Shown one piece after another: positions 52,324-60,625 of a DNA stretch of 64,000 bases. The notes under the pieces were generated by a model. That model was not told where the DNA came from. It worked only from the letters and a program-made list of their open reading frames with translations, and did not search any database. The stretch is from Brachybacterium equifaecis. Lineage in GTDB: Bacteria > Actinomycetota > Actinomycetes > Actinomycetales > Dermabacteraceae. The stretch lies in NCBI RefSeq assembly GCF_023509525.1, contig NZ_JAKNCJ010000002.1:496001-560000 (forward strand), in the 5' to 3' direction. Each line of letters starts with the position of its first letter. Position 1 is the first letter of the stretch. The translations under genes were made by a program, and so were the position numbers.

Positions 52324-54348
52324 TCAGCGGCTCATGATGTACGCGTACATGTACGAGCGCGTGTTGCCGTCATCGATCCACTCGTCCGAGAGCGTCTGGG
52401 CCTGCTGCAGAGCCGCGGCCTTCTGCTCCTCGCCGCCGAGCGCGGAGTACATCAGCAGCCAGTCGCCGTAGGTCTGGTTGTAGCCTCCGGCGGCGGTCGC
52501 CTCGCCGATGTTGGTGTCCACGCGGGCCGGGTCCACGCCCAGGAAGTCCGAGCTCGGGCTCAGCGGGAGGGCGAGGATCGCGAGCATCGCCGCCGGCTCC
52601 GGGGAGAACCAGGTGGCGTAGTCGCGCTTGGCCCCGAAGTTCAGCGGGATCACCGTGTGGCCGTAGCCCTGGTAGACGTCCTCCGAGCGATCGAAGTTCG
52701 TCCAGTAGCTCAGGGCGGAGCTCGCCTCGTTCGCCATCATCCACTGCGCCTGGGCGGCGAGCGGATCGTTGCCGGACGCCTCGGCCCACAGCTGGAGGCC
52801 CGCGTAGGCGTTGACCGCCTCCGAGGAGGACTCCTGGTTGTTGCCGTCGGCGAACGGGGAGGTGCCCGAAGCCCACGAATGCGACTGGTAGACGTCGAAC
52901 GTGCGGCGCACCGGCAGCTCGCCGGTGGTGGCGTCGTTCGCGATGTCGGCCGCCAGCAGATCCATCACCGGCGCGAACTCCTCGACCAGAGCCGGGTCGT
53001 CCTTCGCCACCACGCCCGCGGCATAGAGGAAGTATCCGTAGTGGAAGTGATGGTCGTTGTACTCCTCGGAGCCGAATGAAGGGGTCAGCCCGATCACTCC
53101 CTTGTTCTTCGCGTCATAGGCGAAGCAGAACGCGTCGCGCTCGGAGCAGCCGTCGGCCTGGGTCCACTGGCGCATCTGCGTGAGAAGGCGCTCCCTCGCC
53201 GTCGCCGCGGCCTCATCGGCTCCGACCTGCGAGGCGATCGAGTAGAGCATCGCATCGCGGTAGAGCGCCTTGCCGCCGAAGTAGGTATCGGCGGGGTACT
53301 CGGGCGTCGCTCCGACGTCTTCAGCGACCTGCTGGGCCAAGAGCTCCCTCTCGGACTGAGAGAGCCCGCTCAGATCGAGCTGCGCATTCACCGTCTGCTT
53401 CGGGGCACCCCAGCTGAGCTCGGTGCCTGAGCACAGAGAGAGCTCTCCGAACACCGAAGGATAGGTGCCGAGATCGCAGGTCAAGCCGACGAGCGACTTC
53501 TGCTGGTGCGGCATGGCGACGAACGCCGTCTCGCCGCCGCCAGCCGTGATGTACCCGACGGTGGTGGTGACGGAATCAGCCCCCACCTCGTACGTCGCGG
53601 AGGTGCTTGTGAGCGGATCGGCTGCAAGCCCAGCGAGTGCGGCGGCGTCTCCATCCTTCGGCACCGCGAACCAGGAGACGGTCGCTCCCTCCGGCACGTT
53701 CACGACGCTGCCGTCGAGGGTCGCCCCCTCTCCGAGCACCAGCCCGTAGACATCGCCCCCGAGATCGACCTCGTAGTGGTCTCCGGTCTGGACGAACTGC
53801 TGGTCGAGGGTGAGCTCGGCATCCTTGACGGCAGTGAAGCTGACGATCGGTGAGCCTTCGGCGATGACCGTGTCCCCGATCGCACCGCCGCTGGCGTCCT
53901 GCGCCTGCACCGTCACGGAGGCATCGTCGTAGGCGGAGACGACGCTACTGCCGGCATTAGCCACGGTGACGGAGACTGCGGGATTGAAACCGCTGGCGAT
54001 CGTCTTCTCGGTCACCGCGACGGCGGGCATTCCGAACGCGAAGCCGCCCCCCTGGAGACCGAAGCTCAACGGGAGGGGGAACACGGGCTGCGCCTCGTCG
54101 CCGAAGACCAGCCCGGAGAACCAGCGGTTCGTGGGCGGCACGAGGCCCTCCCCAAGGCGCGCGGGCTTGAGGTCAGTCGGCGTCGTGTATTCGGGAACAC
54201 CTGCCGTGAGGGACTGCACCTGCTCGACGCTGAAGACATCGCCGGAGGAGCTGCCTGTGGGGCCCGTCGGCGCGGGACCCTCGCCCATGCATCCGGCGAG
54301 TAGAACGGTGGCTGTCACGAGGGCGGCTGCGCGGACCCGGCGGGTCAT
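52324..54348 (-). CDS. GH81-like endo-beta-1,3-glucanase lipoprotein
   Basis: A 674-residue exported lipoprotein: basic N-terminus, hydrophobic core, then lipobox LLAGC with the Cys near residue 20. Family GH81 features follow: N-terminal VPPTNRWFSGLVFGDEAQPV and LPLSFGLQGGGFAF, then the C-terminal (alpha/alpha)6 part. The latter includes YNDHHFHYGYFLYAAGVVA (conserved Asp), FDVYQSHSWASG, DGNNQESSSEA (catalytic Glu region) and DVYQGYGHTVIPLNFGAKRD. GH81 enzymes cut beta-1,3-glucan. The gene is the last of a three-gene operon with an HlyD-like protein (ATGA overlap) and a GT2 synthase. By analogy with BcsZ in cellulose operons it may trim or release the polymer made by the synthase. Codon use is slightly less GC-rich than in flanking genes. 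Confidence 0.87.
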   Translation of the reverse strand: MTRRVRAAALVTATVLLAGCMGEGPAPTGPTGSSSGDVFSVEQVQSLTAGVPEYTTPTDLKPARLGEGLVPPTNRWFSGLVFGDEAQPVFPLPLSFGLQGGGFAFGMPAVAVTEKTIASGFNPAVSVTVANAGSSVVSAYDDASVTVQAQDASGGAIGDTVIAEGSPIVSFTAVKDAELTLDQQFVQTGDHYEVDLGGDVYGLVLGEGATLDGSVVNVPEGATVSWFAVPKDGDAAALAGLAADPLTSTSATYEVGADSVTTTVGYITAGGGETAFVAMPHQQKSLVGLTCDLGTYPSVFGELSLCSGTELSWGAPKQTVNAQLDLSGLSQSERELLAQQVAEDVGATPEYPADTYFGGKALYRDAMLYSIASQVGADEAAATARERLLTQMRQWTQADGCSERDAFCFAYDAKNKGVIGLTPSFGSEEYNDHHFHYGYFLYAAGVVAKDDPALVEEFAPVMDLLAADIANDATTGELPVRRTFDVYQSHSWASGTSPFADGNNQESSSEAVNAYAGLQLWAEASGNDPLAAQAQWMMANEASSALSYWTNFDRSEDVYQGYGHTVIPLNFGAKRDYATWFSPEPAAMLAILALPLSPSSDFLGVDPARVDTNIGEATAAGGYNQTYGDWLLMYSALGGEEQKAAALQQAQTLSDEWIDDGNTRSYMYAYIMSR

Positions 54349-55082
54349 CGCAGGCCGATCTTCTGGAGGAAGTCCATCATGGCGTCGGCCGGTCCGGCGA
54401 GGAAGCCCTCGCTTCGAAGCTGAACCGTGACGATCACCGGCGCCCCGTCCGTCGCCAGCAGGGTCAGATCGGACTCGTCGAGCTCCTTGCTGATGATCCG
54501 GGCTTCGGTGAAGGCCTGGCCCTCCTCCGTCGTCACCTGCGCGGAGACCACCTCGCCCGTCACCGTGGTGTTGTCCGGGAGGAGGATGGTGGCCTTCGCG
54601 CCCTGCTCGAGGCGGCCGTAGTCCCGCGGAGAGAGCTGGAAGTCAGCCATCACGGTACGGGGCGTGGACTGGACGATCGTCGCCAGCGGGGTGGAGCCGA
54701 TGATGTAGCCGCCCTGGATGGCATTGAGCTCGGTGATCGTGCCGTCTGCCGTCGCCTTGTAGACGACGGTGCCCTCGGCCGGATTGATGTCCGTGGCGAT
54801 GTCCGAGGAGGGCTCCACGCCGTTGGCTGCGTCCGCCAGGAGCGCAGGGCTGGAGAGTGTGAAGAGGACCTGGCCCGCGGTCACAGTGTCCCCGAGCTCG
54901 ACCTGCTGATCCGTGACGATGCCCGTGTACTGGGCTCCGATCACGAACCGGGGCTGCTCGATGACCGCAGTGGTCGACTGCACATGAGCCTGGCGCTGGG
55001 TGAACACGAGGATGAGGAAAGCGAGAACGGCGAGCAGCAGGATCGCAGAGCCGAGCAGACGGAAGCGGTTGCTCCAGGTCAT
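54345..55082 (-). CDS. HlyD/biotinyl-lipoyl-like membrane-anchored protein
   Basis: A 245-residue protein with one N-terminal membrane helix (LGSAILLLAVLAFLILVFTQ, about residues 10-29) and an extracytoplasmic barrel-sandwich domain. The two lipoyl-like halves are marked by FVIGAQYTGIVTDQQVELGD-TVTAGQVLF and by TVVYKATADGTITELNAIQG-GYIIGSTPLA. A beta-barrel part follows (VMADFQLSPRDYGRLEQGAK). Such membrane-fusion-like proteins, for example Alg44, accompany GT2 synthases of extracellular polysaccharides. The ATG overlaps the stop of the synthase gene and the stop overlaps the start of the GH81-like gene, so all three proteins are probably made together. It likely guides the polymer or stabilises the synthase complex. 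Confidence 0.85.
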   Translation of the reverse strand: MTWSNRFRLLGSAILLLAVLAFLILVFTQRQAHVQSTTAVIEQPRFVIGAQYTGIVTDQQVELGDTVTAGQVLFTLSSPALLADAANGVEPSSDIATDINPAEGTVVYKATADGTITELNAIQGGYIIGSTPLATIVQSTPRTVMADFQLSPRDYGRLEQGAKATILLPDNTTVTGEVVSAQVTTEEGQAFTEARIISKELDESDLTLLATDGAPVIVTVQLRSEGFLAGPADAMMDFLQKIGLR

Positions 55083-57082
55083 CGGGGGTTCCTTCCGGAG
55101 GAGGTGTCGTTGGTCGCGGAGTGCGTGGAGCCGGGGTTCTCAGCGGGGTCGCTGGTCCAGGCGTCGGTGGAGGGGCCGTCAGGACTCGGGCGCTCTGCCA
55201 CCGCGGTCGCCGCGCCGCTCACCATTCGGCGCCGCCTTCCCCGGCGGTGAGACTCCTCTTCCGGCGTGACCGGAGGGGCGACACGCGAAGGGGTGAAGGA
55301 CCGGCCCAGGGGCGGCGGGAGCGCCCGGCCCAGCGACTGCGAGGTGTCCGGCTCGGTCGGCTCCATCCCGAGCTCGTAGAGAATCGTGTCGGCCGGGGTG
55401 GTCATCGGCGCCGGAGCGGCGAGGAGGCTTGTGACCCATTCGTTCTTCAGCGCGAGTCCCGGATCGGTCTCGCCGTTCCGGCGCGTCTCGCGCTGCTCGC
55501 CGAAGGCGACCAGGATGAAGACGCCGAGGATCACAGTGTTCAGACCTGCCCAGAGCGTCGCGATCGACAGCTCGCTGTTGATGTCGTCCCGCCATGCGCC
55601 GACGAAGGTGGTGACGAGCAGGAGGATGAAGGTGAGCACCTGCGGGATCATCACGTTGAACGGGGAGCGCCGCTTGACCGTGCCGGTCACGCTCCACGCC
55701 TGGTCCCGGCCGATGATCACGTTGTAGAGGGCCTTCGCGTAGATCGGGAAGGAGCAGGCCGCGAGCATCAGGACCTCCCAGCGGAAGGAGCCCAGGGTGA
55801 AGAACGCCAACGCCACCTGCACGACGTAGAAGCCTGCGTAGAACAGCGCCCAGGTCTCCCATGTGACGTCCAGGGAGACCGGCCGGAGATCGAAGAAGAT
55901 CTCGAGCACGGGGACCAGCAGGAGCAGACCGGGGACGATGCCCGTGAGGTAATGGCTCGCGGTCACGAAGTACATCAAGCGCTGATCCAACGTGAGCCGA
56001 CGCCGGGGGCTCAGAGGATTCGACTGGAGCAGGATCTCGAAGCCACCGGTCGCCCAGCGCAGCTGCTGCTTAGAGAACGCCTCGATCGTGTCGGGGGCGT
56101 CTCCGATCGCGAGAGTCGTCGGGAGGAAGATGGACTTCCATCCGCGCTCGTGGAGCTTCAGGGAGGTCCAGACGTCCTCGGACTTCGACTCGGTGTACAT
56201 GCCGCCGATGTCGTCGATCGCTGCGCGACGGAACACCACGTTCGTGCCCACGCAGAACGCCGCGTTGAAGTGGTTGCGTCCGGGCTGCAGGAAGCGGTAG
56301 AACATCGCCTGCATGTAGCCCGCTCCGCGCGAGATGAAGTTGTGCAGGTTGCCGTATGTCTGCGGCGACTGCACGAAGGCGACCGTCTGGTTCTCGAAGA
56401 ACGGCAGCGTCTCCTCCAGCAGCCCCGGCAGCGGGATGAAGTCAGCGTCGAGGATGACGTAGAACTCCCCGGAGGTCATGCTCAGCGCATGGTTGACGTT
56501 GCCGGCCTTCGCGCCGTTGCTCGACAGGCGGCGGATGTACCGGCAGCCGATCTCCTCAGTGAGGGCCCGGACCTCATCGGAGTGGCCGTCATCGAGGATC
56601 CACACCGTGTGCTTGCCGCGCACGTTCATCGCTGCCGTCGCAGTCCTGCGGATGACATCGATCGGCTCGCCGTAGACCGTGATGAAGATGTCGACGGTGA
56701 TCGGCTTGCCGTTCAGGCGCATCGGCCACGCGGACGGCGTCTCCTTCAGGCCCTTCTTGAGGATGCTCTTGGCGCTGTACAGGTTGTCGCGAGCACGGAA
56801 GTAGTCGAACGTGCGCACCTCCTTGGAGCCCGCCAGGATCGTCCACATCGCGAAAAGTGCGTGGAAGAGCAGGATCGCCTCGGAGATGATCACGATCAGC
56901 CAGGGGAGGAGGTCGCCGCGATGGCTCGGCTGGAGCAGGAAGCCCGCATAGCCGAGGACGCCGATCGTCGCGATGATCGTCATCACGATCATGACGGGCG
57001 AGTATCGATCGCGAACTGCTTCGCGCCTACTCACAGGGTCGAAGCGGTCCACTGCCGCATAGTCGTGCAAGGGGCTGGACAT
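55079..57082 (-). CDS. processive GT2 family glycosyltransferase (glucan/cellulose synthase-like)
   Basis: A 667-residue membrane-embedded synthase. Two N-terminal helices (about 27-75) precede the cytoplasmic GT2 domain. Its motifs are WILDDGHSDE (near 162), VILDADFIPLPG (near 210), ESKSEDVWTSLKL (near 300) and KQQLRWATGGFEIL (near 337): the D, DxD, ED and Q-x-x-R-W set of processive beta-glycan synthases. Five or more helices follow, then a disordered Pro/Ser/Arg tail of about 110 residues. A C-terminal PilZ domain, common in bacterial cellulose synthases, is absent. The ATG at 57082 has GGAGG upstream; 15 earlier codons are not family-like. Coupling with a GH81-like glucanase suggests a beta-1,3-glucan product, but beta-1,4 or mixed linkage cannot be excluded. 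Confidence 0.88.
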   Translation of the reverse strand: MSSPLHDYAAVDRFDPVSRREAVRDRYSPVMIVMTIIATIGVLGYAGFLLQPSHRGDLLPWLIVIISEAILLFHALFAMWTILAGSKEVRTFDYFRARDNLYSAKSILKKGLKETPSAWPMRLNGKPITVDIFITVYGEPIDVIRRTATAAMNVRGKHTVWILDDGHSDEVRALTEEIGCRYIRRLSSNGAKAGNVNHALSMTSGEFYVILDADFIPLPGLLEETLPFFENQTVAFVQSPQTYGNLHNFISRGAGYMQAMFYRFLQPGRNHFNAAFCVGTNVVFRRAAIDDIGGMYTESKSEDVWTSLKLHERGWKSIFLPTTLAIGDAPDTIEAFSKQQLRWATGGFEILLQSNPLSPRRRLTLDQRLMYFVTASHYLTGIVPGLLLLVPVLEIFFDLRPVSLDVTWETWALFYAGFYVVQVALAFFTLGSFRWEVLMLAACSFPIYAKALYNVIIGRDQAWSVTGTVKRRSPFNVMIPQVLTFILLLVTTFVGAWRDDINSELSIATLWAGLNTVILGVFILVAFGEQRETRRNGETDPGLALKNEWVTSLLAAPAPMTTPADTILYELGMEPTEPDTSQSLGRALPPPLGRSFTPSRVAPPVTPEEESHRRGRRRRMVSGAATAVAERPSPDGPSTDAWTSDPAENPGSTHSATNDTSSGRNPR

Positions 57083-57271
57083 ATGTGTCCTCCGGCCGAC
57101 GGGGTCGAGAAGAACGAGCCCGTGCACGTCGGCGCGCTGCGGGTTCGGGGGCGGGGGTCAGGGCGGGAGCCTGCTCGCAGTCAAGGCTCTCCAGCAGGAC
57201 AGGCGGTCGCCACCACGACGCCCCGGGGCCGCCCCTCCGCATCTCCATGCGGCAGCTCGCCCCAACTGTCC

Positions 57272-57289
57272 ACGATGCCGCGGCATCGT
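57272..57289. repeat. 18-base perfect palindrome, candidate operator
   Basis: ACGATGCCGCGGCATCGT is its own reverse complement. It lies 190 bases upstream of the GT2 gene and 160 bases upstream of the rightward promoter. Its length and lack of a loop fit a dimeric repressor site better than a terminator. Confidence 0.6.
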
Positions 57290-57452
57290 ATTCATCCTGC
57301 CACTCCGAGCGCCGACCGGGAGGGACAGGACGAGTGTGTGGCGCACCTGGCTTTGCATTTCCGGCAAACCGGCTCAAAGCCGACAGTGTTCGTCACACTC
57401 CATTCACCTTGACCTCTCCGCAAGTTCACCCTTCGGTGCATCCAGTCGACGC

Positions 57453-57481
57453 TTGCGCGCGCCTCGACTTTAGTTTATGTT
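57453..57481 (+). promoter_or_regulatory. promoter of the flavin monooxygenase gene
   Basis: -35 TTGCGC (57453-57458), 17-base spacer, -10 TATGTT (57476-57481). The surrounding AT-rich stretch contrasts with the GC-rich background. Confidence 0.55.
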
Positions 57482-57535
57482 TCTACTATCGCCGCAGCTG
57501 GTCACCGCGGCACCACCCGCACCGAGGAGCACACC

Positions 57536-58696
57536 ATGCAGTTCGGAATCTTCAGCATCGCCGACATCACGCCCGATCCCACGACCGGCCGGGTCCCCAC
57601 CGAGCACGAGCGCCTGCTCACGATCGTCGAGCAGGCGAAGCTCGCCGAGCAGGTGGGCCTGGACGTCTTCGCCCTCGGCGAGCACCACAACCCGCCGTTC
57701 GTGACGTCCTCCCCCACCACCACGCTCGCGTACATCGGCGCGCAGACCGAGAAGCTCATCCTCTCCACCGCCACCACGCTGATCACCACCAACGATCCGG
57801 TGAAGATCGCCGAGGACTACGCGATGCTGCAGCACCTCACCGGGGGTCGCGTCGACCTCGTGATGGGCCGCGGCAACACCGGACCGGTCTACCCGTGGTT
57901 CGGCCAGGACATCCGCACCGGCCTCGAGCTCGCGATCGAGAACTACGAGCTGCTGCACCGCCTGTGGCGCGAGGATGTCGTGAACTGGGAGGGCCAGTTC
58001 CGCACGCCGCTGCAGCAGTTCACCTCCACCCCCCGCCCGCTCGACGGCGTCGCCCCGTTCGTGTGGCACGGCTCGATCCGCTCCCCGCAGATCGCCGAGC
58101 AGGCCGCGTGCTACGGCGACGGCTTCCTCCACAACAACATCTTCTGGCCCATCACCCACACCCGTCAGATGGTGCAGCTCTACCGCGAGCGCTACGAGCA
58201 CTACGGCCACGGCAAGGCCCACCAGGCGATCGTCGGCCTCGGCGGCCAGGCGTTCATGCGCAAGAGCAGCCAGGCGGCCGTCGCCGAGTTCCGCCCCTAC
58301 TTCGACAACGCGCCGGTCTACGGCGGCGGCCCCTCGCTGGAGGACTTCACCGCGCAGACTCCGCTGACCGTCGGCTCCCCCGAGCAGGTCATCGAGCGCT
58401 ACCTCACGATGGCCGACGAGGTCGGCGACTACCAGCGCCAGCTCTTCCTCATGGACCACGCGGGCCTGCCGCAGAAGACGGTGCTGGAGCAGATCGAGCT
58501 GCTGGGCACGGAGGTCGTCCCCGTGCTGCGCCGCGAGCTGGACGCCCGCCGCCCCGCCGACGTCCCCGACGCCCCGACCCACGCCGCGATGGTCGCCGCG
58601 CGCGACGCGGAGCAGGGCCGCTTCGATCCGTCGTACCGTTTCGAGACGGGCGACAACTGGACCGGCCTGCGCGCCGGGGACTCCTCGCAGCGCTGA
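57536..58696 (+). CDS. LLM-class FMN-dependent monooxygenase (CE1758 type)
   Basis: A 386-residue luciferase-like flavin monooxygenase. The TIM-barrel features are MQFGIFSIADITPDPTTGRV, LDVFALGEHHNPPFVTSSPT, LILSTATTLITTNDPVKIAE and DLVMGRGNTGPVYPWFGQ. VWHGSIRSPQIAEQAACYGD and the C-terminal TVGSPEQVIERYLTMADEVG complete it. It resembles the CE1758 subfamily, whose genes sit beside a CE1759-type FMN reductase, as here. The reductase would supply reduced flavin. The substrate of this pair is not known. The ATG at 57536 follows a purine-rich GAGGAGCACACC, a fair ribosome site. A long hairpin separates it from the reductase gene. Confidence 0.92.
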   Translation: MQFGIFSIADITPDPTTGRVPTEHERLLTIVEQAKLAEQVGLDVFALGEHHNPPFVTSSPTTTLAYIGAQTEKLILSTATTLITTNDPVKIAEDYAMLQHLTGGRVDLVMGRGNTGPVYPWFGQDIRTGLELAIENYELLHRLWREDVVNWEGQFRTPLQQFTSTPRPLDGVAPFVWHGSIRSPQIAEQAACYGDGFLHNNIFWPITHTRQMVQLYRERYEHYGHGKAHQAIVGLGGQAFMRKSSQAAVAEFRPYFDNAPVYGGGPSLEDFTAQTPLTVGSPEQVIERYLTMADEVGDYQRQLFLMDHAGLPQKTVLEQIELLGTEVVPVLRRELDARRPADVPDAPTHAAMVAARDAEQGRFDPSYRFETGDNWTGLRAGDSSQR

Positions 58697-58719
58697 GACT
58701 GCCGGGAAGCGACCGAGTC

Positions 58720-58757
58720 GGCGCACTCGCGTTCCACCGGTGGAACGTGAGTGCGCC
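58720..58757. repeat. 17-base-arm palindrome between the monooxygenase and reductase genes
   Basis: Arms 58720-58736 and 58741-58757 pair with one G-U position around CCGG. It may be a terminator, an attenuator or a mobile palindrome. Confidence 0.8.
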
Positions 58758-58904
58758 AGGTCCAGCCCTCACCCGGACGCGGCACCCGTCGCGGTCCGAT
58801 CCATCCCGTCCCGCACCCCAGTCGCAGGCTGCGCTTCCTGTCGCATTCCCGAACGCTCGCCGCAGACGCCCCCGCTCTCCGCACCCCACCCAGGAGGTAC
58901 TCCG

Positions 58905-59681
58905 ATGTCCGCACCGATCCGTCTGCTCGTCCTGAGCGCCGGGCTCTCCACCCCGAGCTCCACGCGGATGCTCGCCGATGTCCTCTCCCGTGCATCCGCC
59001 GACGCGCTCGAGTCCCGCGGGGCTCAGGTCGAGGTGCGCACCGTCGAGCTGCGCGAGCTCGCCCATGACATCACCGACATGATGCTGACCCGCTTCCCCA
59101 GCCAGAGGCTCGCCGACGTGATCAGCGCGCTCACCCAGGCCGACGCGGTGATCGCTGTGACGCCGATCTTCAACGTCGGCCCCTCGGGGCTGGCGAAGTC
59201 GTTCCTGGACGCCGTGGACCGCGAGCTCTGGACCGGCAAGCCCGTCCTGCTGGGCGCGACCGCAGGCACGTCGCGCCACTCCCTGGCGATCGACTACGCG
59301 ATCCGCCCGACCTTCGGCTACCTCCGCTCCGAGGTGGTGCCGACGGCTGTGTTCGCCTCCTCGGCGGATTTCGGCGCCACCTCCCCGGACGAGGCCGACG
59401 AGCAGCCGCTCGCCGTCCGCGCCCGGCGCGCAGGGGCGGAGCTCGCGACGATGCTCCTGGCGGGCGTCGGCGAGGCTGCGGAATCGGCGATCGAGCACGA
59501 GGACCAGGGGCAGGCCGCGGGCCAGGGTCAGGGCCGCCAGGCTCCCCAGGCCGGCCAGGCCGGCCAGGACCAGGCGATCACCGGCCCCGCGGCCGACGGC
59601 GGGGATGCCCGCACCGGCTCGTCCCTGGATCCCGAGTTCTCCGACTTCGTGCCGATGGATCGCCTCCTCGGCGGGAAGTGA
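58905..59681 (+). CDS. CE1759-type FMN reductase
   Basis: A 258-residue NAD(P)H-dependent FMN reductase of the flavodoxin-like fold. The phosphate-binding loop is LVLSAGLSTPSSTRMLAD. AVIAVTPIFNVGPSGLAKSF is the flavin-contact loop, and LLGATAGTSRHSLAIDYAIR follows. It should deliver reduced FMN to the monooxygenase encoded upstream. The C-terminal part carries a low-complexity insert of Gln, Gly and Ala (QAAGQGQGRQAPQAGQAGQD) not typical of the family, then a short ending DFVPMDRLLGGK. The ATG at 58905 is chosen for CAGGAGG upstream. Confidence 0.92.
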   Translation: MSAPIRLLVLSAGLSTPSSTRMLADVLSRASADALESRGAQVEVRTVELRELAHDITDMMLTRFPSQRLADVISALTQADAVIAVTPIFNVGPSGLAKSFLDAVDRELWTGKPVLLGATAGTSRHSLAIDYAIRPTFGYLRSEVVPTAVFASSADFGATSPDEADEQPLAVRARRAGAELATMLLAGVGEAAESAIEHEDQGQAAGQGQGRQAPQAGQAGQDQAITGPAADGGDARTGSSLDPEFSDFVPMDRLLGGK

Positions 59682-59723
59682 CGCGGGCCCCCGCTGCCCC
59701 TGCCGCTCTCCAGCCCCGCTCGG

Positions 59724-59729
59724 TACGGT
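59724..59729 (+). promoter_or_regulatory. possible -10 box TACGGT upstream of the lactonase gene
   Basis: TACGGT lies 33 bases before the ATG at 59762. The -35 match is poor. Confidence 0.3.
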
Positions 59730-59761
59730 GGGCGCACGCGCACCCGCCACCAGGAGGACCC

Positions 59762-60625
59762 ATGGACGCCGCACGGATCACCGACTCGCTCTGCTACCAC
59801 ACCGAGGGTCCCCGCTGGTCCGCGACCTGGGGTGATGGTGGCGCGCTGCGCTGGGTGGACATGCTCGCCGGCGACTTCCTCGAGCTCGATCCGCGCACCG
59901 GCGCGATCTCCCGCACCGCGACCGGCTCGCCCGTCGTCGCCTGCGTGCGCCCGCGGGCTGACGGCGGCGCCGTGCTCGCCGTGGAGAAGGGCTTCGCCCT
60001 CCAGGACCCCGACGGCACCATCAGCCTCCTTCCCGAGCTCTGGAGCGAGGACGTGCGGATGAACGAGGGCGCCATCGCACCGGACGGCTCCTTCTATGCG
60101 GGCACGATGGCGTACTCGCGCGCCGAGGGCGCCGCCTCGATGTGGCGCCTCCTGCCGGATGGCTCCTCGCGCCGCGTCGCCACCGGGCTGACCACCTCGA
60201 ACGGGCTGGACTTCACCCCGGACCGCGCCCGCGCCTTCTACATCGACACCCCGACCCACCGGATCGACATCCTGGACTGGGACGACGAGCACGGGCTCGT
60301 CGAGCGCCGCGCGCTGATCGACCTCTCCGAGGAGGACGGCAACCCGGACGGCCTCACGATCGACGCGGACGGCCGGATCTGGGTCGCGATGAACGGCGCG
60401 GGCACCGTGCTGTGCCTCGAGGAGAGCGGAGAGGTGCTCGAGCGGATCCGCGTCGGCGCACGCCAGAGCACCGCCTGCACCTTCGGCGGCCCCGATCTCG
60501 CCACCCTCTACATCACGACGAGCCGCGAGAACCTCGATCCGGGCGAGGATCCGACGGCGGGCTCCCTCTACGCCGTCGAGCCGGGCGCGAGGGGCCAGGC
60601 CGACGAGCTGCTGTTCCGCGGGTGA
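59762..60625 (+). CDS. SMP-30/gluconolactonase family protein
   Basis: A 287-residue six-bladed beta-propeller protein of the SMP-30/LRE lactonase family. Metal-binding and family positions are visible: the N-terminal Glu in YHTEGPRWSATWG, MNEGAIAPDGSFYAGTMAYS (Asn and Glu), GLTTSNGLDFTPDRARAFYI (Asn) and DGNPDGLTIDADGRIWVAMN (Asp). Members hydrolyse sugar or other lactones with Ca2+ or Zn2+. AGGAGG lies just upstream of the ATG. Its stop overlaps the sirtuin gene start by four bases (GTGA), so the two are probably co-translated. It may process a lactone formed by the monooxygenase upstream, which is inference from position only. Confidence 0.92.
   Translation: MDAARITDSLCYHTEGPRWSATWGDGGALRWVDMLAGDFLELDPRTGAISRTATGSPVVACVRPRADGGAVLAVEKGFALQDPDGTISLLPELWSEDVRMNEGAIAPDGSFYAGTMAYSRAEGAASMWRLLPDGSSRRVATGLTTSNGLDFTPDRARAFYIDTPTHRIDILDWDDEHGLVERRALIDLSEEDGNPDGLTIDADGRIWVAMNGAGTVLCLEESGEVLERIRVGARQSTACTFGGPDLATLYITTSRENLDPGEDPTAGSLYAVEPGARGQADELLFRG

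Larger units (their letters stand above)
57083..57535. promoter_or_regulatory. divergent control region between the glucan operon and the flavin monooxygenase gene
   Basis: This 453-base gap has no credible gene. It holds an 18-base perfect palindrome at 57272-57289, clustered GGCT/AGCC inverted repeats near 57345-57385, and an AT-rich promoter for the rightward gene at 57453-57481. I could not place the leftward promoter of the glucan operon with confidence. Confidence 0.55.

Noticed and set aside
57481-57490. TTCTACTATC shared with the MerR promoter region at 41525
   Set aside because: A ten-base AT-rich match in two promoters can arise by chance, and the flanks do not agree.
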